Part shown: positions 41,898 through 50,501 of the stretch, piece by piece
How positions within the stretch are numbered: position 1 is the stretch's first letter
How the letters are laid out: every line of letters begins with the position of its first letter
Assembly (NCBI GenBank): GCA_017879645.1
Contig: JAAEXZ010000010.1
Location: 1 to 55,734 of the forward strand
Source of the DNA: Nitrosomonas sp.
GTDB lineage: Bacteria > Pseudomonadota > Gammaproteobacteria > Burkholderiales > Nitrosomonadaceae
Reading direction: 5' to 3'
DNA: 55,734 nucleotides
The notes under the pieces: generated by a model
Database searches by the model: none
What the model was told of the DNA's origin: nothing
The model's input: only the letters and a program-made list of their open reading frames with translations
Position numbers and translations under genes: made by a program

Positions 41898-43121
41898 ATG
41901 GCAAGTGTATCCGCAACAGTAGACAAAAAAGTCAAAGAAGACAACTACTCCTGGGAGGGAGTGGACAAAAATGGCAAGGCAATAAGAGGTGAAATGCGCG
42001 CGGCTGGAACTGTCGTCATCACTTCCACATTGCGGCGCCAGGGCATCAAGGTCAACAAAATCAAAAAACTTCCCACCGGTGGCAAAATCACGGACAAGGA
42101 CATTACCTTATTCACGCGGCAGATGGCCACCATGATGAAATCGGGTGTCCCTCTGTTGCAGGCTTTTGATATTGTCGGCAAAGGACATAGCAATCGCGCA
42201 GTCAGCAAACTGCTACTGGACATCAAAACCGATGTGGAAACCGGCAGCAATCTGGCCGATGCATTTCGCAAATACCCACTCTACTTCGATGCGCTGTTTT
42301 GTAATCTGGTTGGAGCCGGCGAAGCTGCGGGTATCTTGGACACCTTACTGGATCGCTTGGCCACTTATAAAGAAAAAATTCAAGCCATCAAGAGCAAGAT
42401 CAAATCGGCGCTGTTTTACCCGATTTCAATCATCGTGGTGGCCTTTATCATCACCGCTGTGATGATGATTTTTGTCATTCCATCGTTCAAGGATCTGTTC
42501 GAAGGATTTGGCGCCGAATTGCCGGCTCCAACATTACTGATCATGACGATTTCCGATTTCTTCGTGGCTTATTGGTGGATGATACTAGGTGTTCTGAGTG
42601 GCGCTATCTATGCCTTCTTCTATACATGGAAGCGTTCTGTCGCCATGCAGCGTTATATCGATCGTCTGGCACTCAAGCTGCCTGTGTTGGGTGAAGTCAT
42701 CCGCAAGGCTACTATCGCACGCTGGTCCCGAACGCTATCGACGATGTTTGCAGCAGGTGTACCATTGGTCGAATCGCTGGATTCCGTTGCAGGTGCGGCT
42801 GGCAATTTCATTTACTATGAAGCAACCAAGAACATTCAAGTTGAAGTCAGTACCGGTAATAGTCTGATGGCTTCGATGGCCAATACCAATGTTTTTCCAA
42901 CCATGGTCATACAGATGGTGGCAATCGGTGAAGAATCTGGATCACTTGATTCCATGCTGAGCAAAATTGCTGATTTCTACGAAGCAGAAGTCGATGATGC
43001 GGTCGCCGCACTTTCCAGTCTGATGGAACCCATCATCATGGTTGTGTTGGGATCACTGATTGGCGGGATGGTTGTCGCCATGTATCTACCCATCTTTAAA
43101 ATGGGTATGGTTGTTAGTTAA
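41898..43121 (+). CDS. pilC: type IV pilus inner-membrane platform protein PilC
   Basis: PilC sits in the inner membrane and connects the PilB/PilT motors to the growing pilus. The 407-aa protein has two T2SS_F domains: one starting FTRQMATMMKSGVPLLQAFDI, the second at IARWSRTLSTMFAAGVPLVE, each followed by membrane helices (VVAFIITAVMMIFVIPSF and IIMVVLGSLIGGMVVAMYLP). The ATG at 41898 has TGAGGAA upstream. A frame open to 41703 overlaps the preceding gene and is not needed. pilB, the usual upstream gene, is absent here. Confidence 0.95.
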   Translation: MASVSATVDKKVKEDNYSWEGVDKNGKAIRGEMRAAGTVVITSTLRRQGIKVNKIKKLPTGGKITDKDITLFTRQMATMMKSGVPLLQAFDIVGKGHSNRAVSKLLLDIKTDVETGSNLADAFRKYPLYFDALFCNLVGAGEAAGILDTLLDRLATYKEKIQAIKSKIKSALFYPISIIVVAFIITAVMMIFVIPSFKDLFEGFGAELPAPTLLIMTISDFFVAYWWMILGVLSGAIYAFFYTWKRSVAMQRYIDRLALKLPVLGEVIRKATIARWSRTLSTMFAAGVPLVESLDSVAGAAGNFIYYEATKNIQVEVSTGNSLMASMANTNVFPTMVIQMVAIGEESGSLDSMLSKIADFYEAEVDDAVAALSSLMEPIIMVVLGSLIGGMVVAMYLPIFKMGMVVS

Positions 43122-43155
43122 ATTTGATTTCTCCGATTCCATATTGCCAATAACG

Positions 43156-44022
43156 ATGTCCTTGATCACCATACTGCAGGAATCCGATGTTTTTTTCATT
43201 TCATGTGTGACTCTCATCGGATTGATGATCGGCAGCTTTCTCAATGTCGTGATTTATCGCCTCCCCGAAATGCTCAGGAGAGATTGGTTAAACCAATGTG
43301 CCGAGTTACAGGGAAATGAATGTGTAGATTCTCACCCCACATTCAATCTGATCGTACCCCGTTCCTCCTGTCCTTATTGTGGACACAGAATCACCGCTCT
43401 CGAAAACATCCCCATAGTCAGCTACTTGTTTCTACGCGGACGTTGCTCACAATGTCATCAATCCATCCCCTTGCGCTACCCCATTGTCGAAGCATTCACC
43501 GCCTTGCTAAGCGGATTTGTGGCATGGCATTTTGGTTTTGGTCTGCACGCCCTGATCGCTTTACCCTTTGTATGGGCGCTCGTCGCTCTGGCTGTAATCG
43601 ATCTGAATACTCAATTCCTGCCCGATGATATTACTTTGCCTTTACTGTGGCTGGGATTGCTGGTTAACCTGAATGACGGTTTCACCGATCTTCAGTCCGC
43701 AGTCATCGGTGCCATGGCGGGGTATCTTGCGCTATGGTCTGTGTATTGGTGTTTCAAGTTGAGTACTGGCAAGGAAGGCATGGGTTACGGCGATTTCAAA
43801 TTATTGGCCGCAATCGGCGCATGGCTCGGTTGGAGCATGCTGCCATTAGTGATTCTGTGCTCATCGCTGGTGGGTGCTGTCAGTGGCATCATGCTGATCC
43901 TTCTGGCCAAACTCAAGAAGAATATTCCGATTCCATTCGGCCCCTACCTGGTTGGCGGTGCATTGATTGCGCTGTTTTGGGGACATCAACTGAATCAAGC
44001 CTATCTGGGATACATGCAATGA
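43156..44022 (+). CDS. pilD: prepilin leader peptidase / N-methyltransferase
   Basis: The 288-aa bifunctional membrane enzyme cleaves and N-methylates type IV prepilins. The cytoplasmic zinc-binding loop has C72-x2-C75 and C97-x2-C100. The catalytic aspartates are D149 in AVIDLNTQFLPDDIT and D213 in GMGYGDFKLLAAIGAWLG. Start ATG 43156 gives the usual SCVTLIGLMIGSFLNVVIYRLP region near residue 25. It lies 34 bases after pilC and overlaps coaE by 4. Confidence 0.96.
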   Translation: MSLITILQESDVFFISCVTLIGLMIGSFLNVVIYRLPEMLRRDWLNQCAELQGNECVDSHPTFNLIVPRSSCPYCGHRITALENIPIVSYLFLRGRCSQCHQSIPLRYPIVEAFTALLSGFVAWHFGFGLHALIALPFVWALVALAVIDLNTQFLPDDITLPLLWLGLLVNLNDGFTDLQSAVIGAMAGYLALWSVYWCFKLSTGKEGMGYGDFKLLAAIGAWLGWSMLPLVILCSSLVGAVSGIMLILLAKLKKNIPIPFGPYLVGGALIALFWGHQLNQAYLGYMQ

Positions 44023-44648
44023 CATTGATCGTCGGACTAACCGGTGGAATCGGTTGTGGAAAATCGAGTGTCAGCCAATTCTTCAGTGAATTGGGCATGA
44101 CAGTGATCGATACCGATGTCATCGCACACAACCTGACCCAATCCGATAGTCCGGCCATCCCGACCATCCGGAAATGTTTCGGCGATCACTTCATTACCTC
44201 GACAGGTATGCTGGATAGAAACAAAATGCGCGAGCTTGTTTTCAATGATGACAGTGCGCGTACGACGTTAGAGAAAATTCTCCACCCACTGATCCTTGAG
44301 GAAGTTAATCTGCTGTTGAAACAAACCGATTCTCCTTACGTCATTCTTGTCATTCCATTGCTGTTCGAAACGAAAGATTATCAACAAATCGTTGATCGCA
44401 TTCTAGTTGTCGATTGTGACGAGCAGCAACAAATAGCAAGAGTCATGGCACGCAGTCATCTCTCGGAGCAGCAAGTCAGGGCCATCATCGCAACACAGAC
44501 CCCCCGAATCAACCGTCTGCAATATGCAAATGACATCATTGTCAATAATCAGGACATCAATTATTTGAGAATGCAAGTACTACACCTGCATCACGAATAC
44601 ATGCTGCTCGCGCAGAATCACTCCAATCCATCCCATGAATGCAATTAA
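44019..44648 (+). CDS. coaE: dephospho-CoA kinase
   Basis: CoaE performs the last step of coenzyme A synthesis. The 209-aa P-loop kinase starts MTLIVGLTGGIGCGKSSVS (Walker A GGIGCGKS), with VIDTDVIAHNLTQ and the conserved LHPLILEEV and VVDCDEQQQIARVMAR. The ATG overlaps the pilD stop as ATGA, so translation is coupled. The order pilC-pilD-coaE is common in Beta- and Gammaproteobacteria. zapD and yacG, which often follow, are not here. Confidence 0.96.
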   Translation: MTLIVGLTGGIGCGKSSVSQFFSELGMTVIDTDVIAHNLTQSDSPAIPTIRKCFGDHFITSTGMLDRNKMRELVFNDDSARTTLEKILHPLILEEVNLLLKQTDSPYVILVIPLLFETKDYQQIVDRILVVDCDEQQQIARVMARSHLSEQQVRAIIATQTPRINRLQYANDIIVNNQDINYLRMQVLHLHHEYMLLAQNHSNPSHECN

Positions 44649-44656
44649 ACACGCAA

Positions 44657-44770
44657 TCATCCAGTCATTCGACTCCAAGTGTTCGCTATTTCACCCCACA
44701 CTTGCTCATAAGTACTTCGCATAAACGGCACTTTGAGCTCGGCACAATCCGACTCTAGCTCAGTTATTTC
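44657..44770 (-). pseudogene. possible 37-codon gene remnant in the coaE downstream gap
   Basis: The 300-bp gap 44649-44948 holds, on the minus strand, an open stretch from after TAA (44771-44773) to TGA (44657-44659). It has no Met start at its beginning. It encodes a protein-like tail, including CAELKVPFMRSTYEQVWGEI and ending SRMTG. It could be the C-terminus of a lost gene. The remainder of the gap shows only the GGGAG ribosome site of the following gene. Confidence 0.25.
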
Positions 44771-44948
44771 TTAAAAGAAAAACAGCAAAATCCTACTTTA
44801 CTAATAGTACCGGCAACCTCACTATCGAGTCGGAAATTTCCCAAAACACAGCTCTTGAAAACAAGAATTTCCAGGCAACACAATCGCTAATATTCAATGC
44901 CTTAGTGATGCATCATTTTCTTGATCAAATGAATAAAGGGAGAAAAAA

Positions 44949-46319
44949 ATGAAAACACTGACTCAAGAAACCTTGTTTTGCAAAATAAGTAGAAATCTGA
45001 GCATCGCTGCCATTTATATGGGATTGTTCATGATTGTCTTCGCTCAACCCACTGAAGCTGCTCTCACCGACAAAGGCATTCTGCATCCCACCAATCGTTT
45101 TCCCACCTGGTTCTCCGATGCAAACGGTGTAACACTGCAATTATGTTTGGATGGAGATGGCAGCACCGGTTTATGCATTTTCGATCCCGTTATCCCCGCC
45201 AATCCTACTTCCGTTGCCACCGGATTCGGTGCCGAAGCCTTTTGGTGGCTGGCAGACGCCACTATCAACATGAATGGAGGCAGAAAAGCCATTTTAGTGC
45301 TTGGGCTTGAGGCCGCATACGGGCAAGGCGACCCCGCACCCAATGACCAATTCGCCTTTGGGCGGGTGCGCATCAGGGTGGATATCCCCGTCGATGGCGA
45401 ATATAAAATATGGCATCCGGCATTGAATGAAGCCAACGGTTGTCAACCCGAAATTTATAACGCCACGGCTGGTATCAGATCCATCAATGTCACTCGGGAT
45501 ACGGGTGGCGGAGCACCGTTTGAAACCATGTTAGCAGGGGAAGTCGGACCTTTCCTAACCTGGGATCCTGCCGTTGCGCCACTGCCACCTGCCGGTTATA
45601 TCGGCGATCCAAATGTTGATCACGAAGTTGTGGGTGGACATTGCGGTATCAATTATTTCCGCATCGAAGCGCCGATCGGTGTCAACCTGGATGGCAGCGG
45701 CAATAATTTTGTACAAACCCAATTGTTCTCGGTACAAGGCAAGATTTACGATGAATCGAACACGCCACCCGGTATCGAACCAATTCGGTCGACCTACTTC
45801 CGCACCACGAATGCTGCGACAGGCAAAACCACCGCACGCATCAACTCTTGGGTCAAAGCGCCTGTGCATACCACTGTAACCTTGCATGATGTCCCGCAAG
45901 CCAATCAGAATGGTCCGATGGTACTCGACAGCGAAAATACCTTTTTCAGACGCGCCACATTGAACGCCACTTTTGGCACGAGCATACCAGCACAATTGAC
46001 TGTGACCGCAACCAACGGCAATGGTCAGTCAACCACACAAGCCATCAGTGTCGTCGATCAGGTATCCATTCAATCAGCCGTATGGACACCGGCAGCGCAT
46101 ACCTTGAAAGTCATCGCCCTATCGAGCGACAAAATCGGTGTCAACACAGGTCAAAGCCCGGAACTGACACTCAGAGTAGGTGCCAATACCTATCCCATGT
46201 TGCAATCGGGTGCTGCCGGTCGTTATGAACTGACATTGAGCAACATCAATGTACCTCCCGCACGCGTCACCGTCACATCCTCCAAAGGCGGCATCGATAC
46301 GGAAGAAGTTGCAGATTGA
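44949..46319 (+). CDS. secreted protein of an uncharacterised family with Ig-like C-terminus
   Basis: This 456-aa exported protein has a signal peptide of about 38 residues ending near PTEA-ALTDKG. The N-terminal half has the pattern NRFPTWFSDANGVTLQLCLD, FGRVRIRVDIPVDGEY, a VTRDTGGG strand, GPFLTWDPAVAPLPPAGYIG and a DxNVDHEVVGG region. This pattern recurs in a large unnamed family of secreted proteins of environmental Betaproteobacteria. The second half has beta-rich, Ig-like repeats (for example ARINSWVKAPVHTTVTLHDV). Function unknown. A strong GGGAG ribosome site and a terminator make it a single-gene unit. Confidence 0.75.
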   Translation: MKTLTQETLFCKISRNLSIAAIYMGLFMIVFAQPTEAALTDKGILHPTNRFPTWFSDANGVTLQLCLDGDGSTGLCIFDPVIPANPTSVATGFGAEAFWWLADATINMNGGRKAILVLGLEAAYGQGDPAPNDQFAFGRVRIRVDIPVDGEYKIWHPALNEANGCQPEIYNATAGIRSINVTRDTGGGAPFETMLAGEVGPFLTWDPAVAPLPPAGYIGDPNVDHEVVGGHCGINYFRIEAPIGVNLDGSGNNFVQTQLFSVQGKIYDESNTPPGIEPIRSTYFRTTNAATGKTTARINSWVKAPVHTTVTLHDVPQANQNGPMVLDSENTFFRRATLNATFGTSIPAQLTVTATNGNGQSTTQAISVVDQVSIQSAVWTPAAHTLKVIALSSDKIGVNTGQSPELTLRVGANTYPMLQSGAAGRYELTLSNINVPPARVTVTSSKGGIDTEEVAD

Positions 46320-46343
46320 TTTTCCCTCGACCGACATAGCATA

Positions 46344-46384
46344 TGGCCTACGATACCCGATCAGCACTTACCCATCGTAGGCCA
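46344..46384 (+). terminator. rho-independent terminator after the secreted protein gene
   Basis: TGGCCTACGAT (46344-46354) pairs perfectly with ATCGTAGGCCA (46374-46384), an 11-bp stem with a 19-base loop, followed by G and a run of seven T on the plus strand. It separates this gene from the convergent porin gene. Confidence 0.88.
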
Positions 46385-46431
46385 GTTTTTTTGCACCCAT
46401 CTTCCCAAAATTCCCGTATTGCCGAGAACCG

Positions 46432-47784
46432 TCAGAAAGCCAGTTGCATGCGTGAAAACAATACTTTCTCCTCCGGTCGACTGCCACCGCTATCGCCCTG
46501 AGTGAAATGGGTTTGACTGTAGTCTAGCTGGAATTTGACATTGCGATTCAGGTACCAATTGACACCCACCCCCCATTCCTGAGCTTTGCGAATGGATCGG
46601 TCCGGATCAAACAAACCGTGATCAAAGGCACGATGATCCAGATTAAGTTCGGAATACCTGCCCGCCACCTGCACAGCACCTCCACTGCCCAGATTGTTCA
46701 GCGTCATCGATTCATCCGGACGGATTCTACGAAAACTGGCATCCCCATTGAATAGCACCCAGGACACCTGAAACTGGAACGCATCATGCGTCACTTTATC
46801 GGATACCGGGCCCAATTTGATGTTTTGCTGCGAAACGGTATATTCGCTCATCACACCGAGCGGACCATAGTGGTAATACAGTTGCGGTCCAATTCGCTCC
46901 CGGCTGCCATCAGCAAATGCGCCACGCACATACGATGCAATCAGTTGCTGCCCCGAAGACAGAAAAGTCGGCAGATGACTCTCGCCACGTTCGGCATTCC
47001 CCTGTTGCGTCCCATAGCTGTAGGCAGCACCGATGCCCAACCCTCGCAATACATCCAGCCTGCTCTGTTTGAACGGATGCGAAAAAATCCGGACGACAAA
47101 ATCCACACCATTGCCATTCGAGCTGATTACACTGCCACGCAACCCCGAGCTGTTATCCACGCCGCCATAAAATACACCCACCTGGTATTCCGTGGTATCC
47201 CACAAAACGGTACCAAAAACTTGTCCGCCAATCTCGCGATTGGGTGCCAGATTGGTTGGAAAAGCACGTTCATTGAAAGCCAGTGCCGTAGCCGATTGCA
47301 GACGTTCCAGACCGAAGGGTGACTTGAACTTGCCCAGTCTCACATTGAATGGTTTGGTGAACTGTCCCTCGAAATATGCATCGAGGATACCCGGTGTTGT
47401 GCCCAAACTCGGCATGATGAAAAAACTGTACGTCTTGTTAAATTTGATTTCCAGAGACGGCTGTATTCTGCGCAGCAAAAAATTGTCCGTACCCCAATCG
47501 GCCGGATCGTCAAAATAGCCTCGGGTATCGAGCTGCATGAACCCGGCCAGTCGAATTTCGCTACGCCCTTTATTCCAGCGATAACCCGTACCCGCATTCC
47601 CGTAAAAGAATCCAGACTTGCGCTTTTTTCTTTTCTTTTCCTTGGAAGTTTTCTTGCGAACGGATTCTTGTGCACGATCAGACACATCTTCTTGTGCATA
47701 CCCTGGTGCATTCAGACCAATACACAAAAACAGACCGCAACAGACGGCCAGCTTAAGCCGTTTGCTTAACCCGAAACTCTTCAT
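46432..47784 (-). CDS. Porin_O_P-family outer-membrane porin
   Basis: ATG at 47784 gives 450 aa (a TTG at 47796 is an alternative). A signal peptide (LKLAVCCGLFLCIGLNAPGYA) is followed by a very basic linker (KKTSKEKKRKKRKSG), then a beta-barrel of alternating strands: IRLAGFMQLDTRGYF, FLLRRIQPSLEIKF, VRLGKFKSPFGLERLQSA, and the C-terminal strand ending RMQLAF with the terminal Phe used for BAM insertion. This is the phosphate/pyrophosphate-selective OprP/OprO fold, but substrate is not proven. It is last in the DUF1611/ABC/hydrolase/porin gene set, 46 bases after the hydrolase start-side neighbour's stop. Confidence 0.88.
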   Translation of the reverse strand: MKSFGLSKRLKLAVCCGLFLCIGLNAPGYAQEDVSDRAQESVRKKTSKEKKRKKRKSGFFYGNAGTGYRWNKGRSEIRLAGFMQLDTRGYFDDPADWGTDNFLLRRIQPSLEIKFNKTYSFFIMPSLGTTPGILDAYFEGQFTKPFNVRLGKFKSPFGLERLQSATALAFNERAFPTNLAPNREIGGQVFGTVLWDTTEYQVGVFYGGVDNSSGLRGSVISSNGNGVDFVVRIFSHPFKQSRLDVLRGLGIGAAYSYGTQQGNAERGESHLPTFLSSGQQLIASYVRGAFADGSRERIGPQLYYHYGPLGVMSEYTVSQQNIKLGPVSDKVTHDAFQFQVSWVLFNGDASFRRIRPDESMTLNNLGSGGAVQVAGRYSELNLDHRAFDHGLFDPDRSIRKAQEWGVGVNWYLNRNVKFQLDYSQTHFTQGDSGGSRPEEKVLFSRMQLAF

Positions 47785-47842
47785 GACTTGATGCAATGGT
47801 AAATAAGGGAAATGGTCGATAAAAAATACTGAAAGCGTTGCG

Positions 47843-48757
47843 TTACTGATGCAATTTTCCTACGGCTATCCCGGCATCGGAAAACAGGAAATCGAATGCC
47901 TTCACTCCCATGGCGCCACGTTGCATGCTCATTGAAAACGAGTGGGATGAACCCGGCAGCAGTTCAAAATGGTATGGTGTCAGCAGTCCATGTTGCCTGG
48001 CTTGTGAAGTCATCGCCCGGATCCAGCGCCGGCCGCGCTCGATCCGGGTTTTGCCCTGTAATCCATCGATTCTGGGAGATTGATTCAATTCATTGTCGCG
48101 TTGATCGTCATTCTCCCCCACCAACACACAAGCGGGCACCTGAAGAAACTGTGTCGGCCTGAACTCAATGTCGGCAAAATCCCGAGACACCTTGATTCCC
48201 TTGGGAAAGGATTGCGTTGCATCGGGAAAGGTATACCAGCCGGGCGCACCTAGCACCACCCTGGCCACCCGCTGCGGATAAGCCAGCATGTAGCGATGCA
48301 CAAACTGTGCACCTCCGGAATAACCAAACAAATACAGTTTGCTCGAGTCAGCACCGGTCAAACGCGAAACCTCTTCGACAATCGTATCGAGCACTTTGTC
48401 CGCACGCTTACCCTTGCGACCCAAGCGCTGATAGTCAGGATAATCACTTTCCGGAAAATAGGGTGCTATCATCACCACGCCGTATGTCTCGGCAAAAGCC
48501 GAAAATCGCTGTGCGTGTTCGACTGCATTGCGGGATATACCATGCACGCTGATGAAGATTTTAGCTTGGGCCCCACCCCGTTGCGGGATATAGAGAAAAT
48601 ACTGCTGCCGATTGTCATGAAGCGAGGTGCGCTGCAACACCACACCTCGCTCCAGCGGCTTCATGCGTGGCAGTATGTGGCCCCATGCAGCACCCCAGGT
48701 TTCTACCGGAAAGAATTGTGACATCATGGCGAGCATTCCTATAACGATCAGTTTCAC
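47843..48757 (-). CDS. secreted alpha/beta hydrolase, esterase/PHB-depolymerase-like
   Basis: The 304-aa exported protein begins with a signal peptide (to about residue 22). The alpha/beta hydrolase site is S147 in LFGYSGGAQF, D217/D218 in VLVGENDDQ and H272 in LPGSSHSFS. FISVHGISRN forms the oxyanion region. This is similar to feruloyl-esterase or polyhydroxybutyrate-depolymerase-like LpqC proteins. Substrate unknown. The start is GTG at 48755-48757 and overlaps the ABC exporter stop by 4 bases (GTGA), so the two are translationally coupled. Confidence 0.82.
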   Translation of the reverse strand: MKLIVIGMLAMMSQFFPVETWGAAWGHILPRMKPLERGVVLQRTSLHDNRQQYFLYIPQRGGAQAKIFISVHGISRNAVEHAQRFSAFAETYGVVMIAPYFPESDYPDYQRLGRKGKRADKVLDTIVEEVSRLTGADSSKLYLFGYSGGAQFVHRYMLAYPQRVARVVLGAPGWYTFPDATQSFPKGIKVSRDFADIEFRPTQFLQVPACVLVGENDDQRDNELNQSPRIDGLQGKTRIERGRRWIRAMTSQARQHGLLTPYHFELLPGSSHSFSMSMQRGAMGVKAFDFLFSDAGIAVGKLHQ

Positions 48758-50460
48758 ATTGCAAGCGATTCATGGGTTCCGAAAAAACGCGCCGTCGGCC
48801 CATTTCCGACCAATAGCTGTGCTGGCGGTCCCATTTCCAGCAAACGTCCCGATTCGAGATACCAGACCACGTCGGCGGCCATGATGTGATCCATCTGGTG
48901 TGTCACCATCAGTACCGTACCCGGATATGCCTTCAAGATACGGTCTACTACCTTACCTGCCTGCTTGTCGAAATTGGCATCGGCTTCATCCAGCAGTAGC
49001 AACCCAGGATTGCCCAGCAAGGCACGCGCCAGCGCAATTCTCTGGCGTTGACCGAGCGACAGACTCAATCCACCTTCGGCCACGCGAGTCTTTTCCCCTT
49101 CGGGAAAATTCGCCAGCATTTCATCGATGCCACACAGCGCACGCACACGCGCCACTTCTTTTTTGGGCGCCTTGCGCCAGCGATACCGCAAATTCCGATC
49201 GATGGTGCCGCGCAGCAGCGGCAAATCCGGTCCGGCCATGCCAATGGCATGATGCACGGAATCCAGACTGTGCGCAGCCAGATCCTGACCATCCAGCAGT
49301 ACTTTACCGGCATGCGGATCGATGAGTCGCGCAGCCAGCATCAGCAATGTCGATTTTCCGGAACCATTCGGTCCCACCAGCGCCACCACCGTTCCCGGTT
49401 CCACCACACCGCTTACTTCATCGAGACTTCCTGTCAGACCGACGCCGGTAAACTCCAGCCTTCCTGGCCCGGGAACCAGATCGGGCGCATGGGTATTCTT
49501 GGATACCAGTGAAGGACTATCGATAAAATCCTTGATTCTTTCGCGTGCGATACAGGCACCGTGCCAGTATTCCTGCACACGCCCCAGATCCCTCAACGGT
49601 GGCAGCAGGATGCCGACGATACTGATGGCGGCAATTACCGCACCGACACTCGCTGTACCCGCTGCCAGGGTAACAATGCCTGCCAGTAATGTGGTCGCCG
49701 AGGTCATCGCCACCGAAAATTCCGTGATACCCAGAATCTGTCCGGCCACTCGCGCTCTCGCCACCATCGAATCCTGCAGGTACTGTCCCTGGCGAATGAT
49801 ATGTTCGCGTTCCCGGTCCACTTGTCCGAATACCTGAACGACCGCGATACTGGTCACTTTTTCATTGACGTTGGCTGCGAGATTCGCAAGACGGCGCCGC
49901 GATTCCACTGCGGCAGCGCGCATACGCTTGCCAAACAGATAGGTGAGCCAGGCTCCCAACAGTAGTGAAATGAAAACCGTCAAAGCAAGCTGCCAGTTGA
50001 TCAAGCTCAGCATCAAGAGCGCAGACAGGGTGGAGACACCAGCAACAGTCATACGCGCCAATCCCATGCTGACCCAGCGTCGCAGCGACGTCATATCCCC
50101 CACGAAACGCAACGATACACCACCGCGACTGCGCTGCTGCAATGCTCGCGGTGTCAAAAAACTCAGGCAGTCATACAGCAGAATGCGCACCTCGGCAGCG
50201 TAGTGCTGACCCATCGATTCTGCATCGATCCGCTCTACCATGCGCAACCAACTGATGCACCCTGCAGTCATGATCATTCCGATGATCAGCATCAACACCT
50301 GTCCATTCAGAACAGGCTGTCCGGATGTCAGGAAGCCATCAAAAATCTCTCTCACCAGCCACGCCGTACAGATGGCCAACGCAGCCTGCGCCAGACCATT
50401 GGCGACCAGACGCACGAATAATGTGCGTCGCTGACCTTTCAGGATGGAAGGAATCGTCAT
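48754..50460 (-). CDS. ABC-type exporter, fused permease and ATPase
   Basis: The 568-aa half-transporter has an exporter-type membrane domain with about six helices over residues 10-310, and an ATPase domain: Walker A GPNGSGKST (363-371), signature LSLGQRQR (usually LSGGQ), Walker B LLLLDEAD (487-494, usually DEP) and a switch His in VMVTHQMD. It would work as a homodimer, exporting lipid, peptide or drug-like substrate. The substrate is unidentified. It lies 41 bases after the DUF1611-like gene and overlaps the secreted hydrolase gene. Confidence 0.9.
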   Translation of the reverse strand: MTIPSILKGQRRTLFVRLVANGLAQAALAICTAWLVREIFDGFLTSGQPVLNGQVLMLIIGMIMTAGCISWLRMVERIDAESMGQHYAAEVRILLYDCLSFLTPRALQQRSRGGVSLRFVGDMTSLRRWVSMGLARMTVAGVSTLSALLMLSLINWQLALTVFISLLLGAWLTYLFGKRMRAAAVESRRRLANLAANVNEKVTSIAVVQVFGQVDREREHIIRQGQYLQDSMVARARVAGQILGITEFSVAMTSATTLLAGIVTLAAGTASVGAVIAAISIVGILLPPLRDLGRVQEYWHGACIARERIKDFIDSPSLVSKNTHAPDLVPGPGRLEFTGVGLTGSLDEVSGVVEPGTVVALVGPNGSGKSTLLMLAARLIDPHAGKVLLDGQDLAAHSLDSVHHAIGMAGPDLPLLRGTIDRNLRYRWRKAPKKEVARVRALCGIDEMLANFPEGEKTRVAEGGLSLSLGQRQRIALARALLGNPGLLLLDEADANFDKQAGKVVDRILKAYPGTVLMVTHQMDHIMAADVVWYLESGRLLEMGPPAQLLVGNGPTARFFGTHESLAM

Positions 50461-50501
50461 AGTGCGATAATCACTTTTGTACTTGAATCAACTCTCTTAC
50501 T

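Noticed and set aside
43734-44018. 95-residue N-terminal extension of CoaE
   Set aside because: It is the shadow of the pilD gene in another frame; the P-loop start at ATG 44019 is standard.
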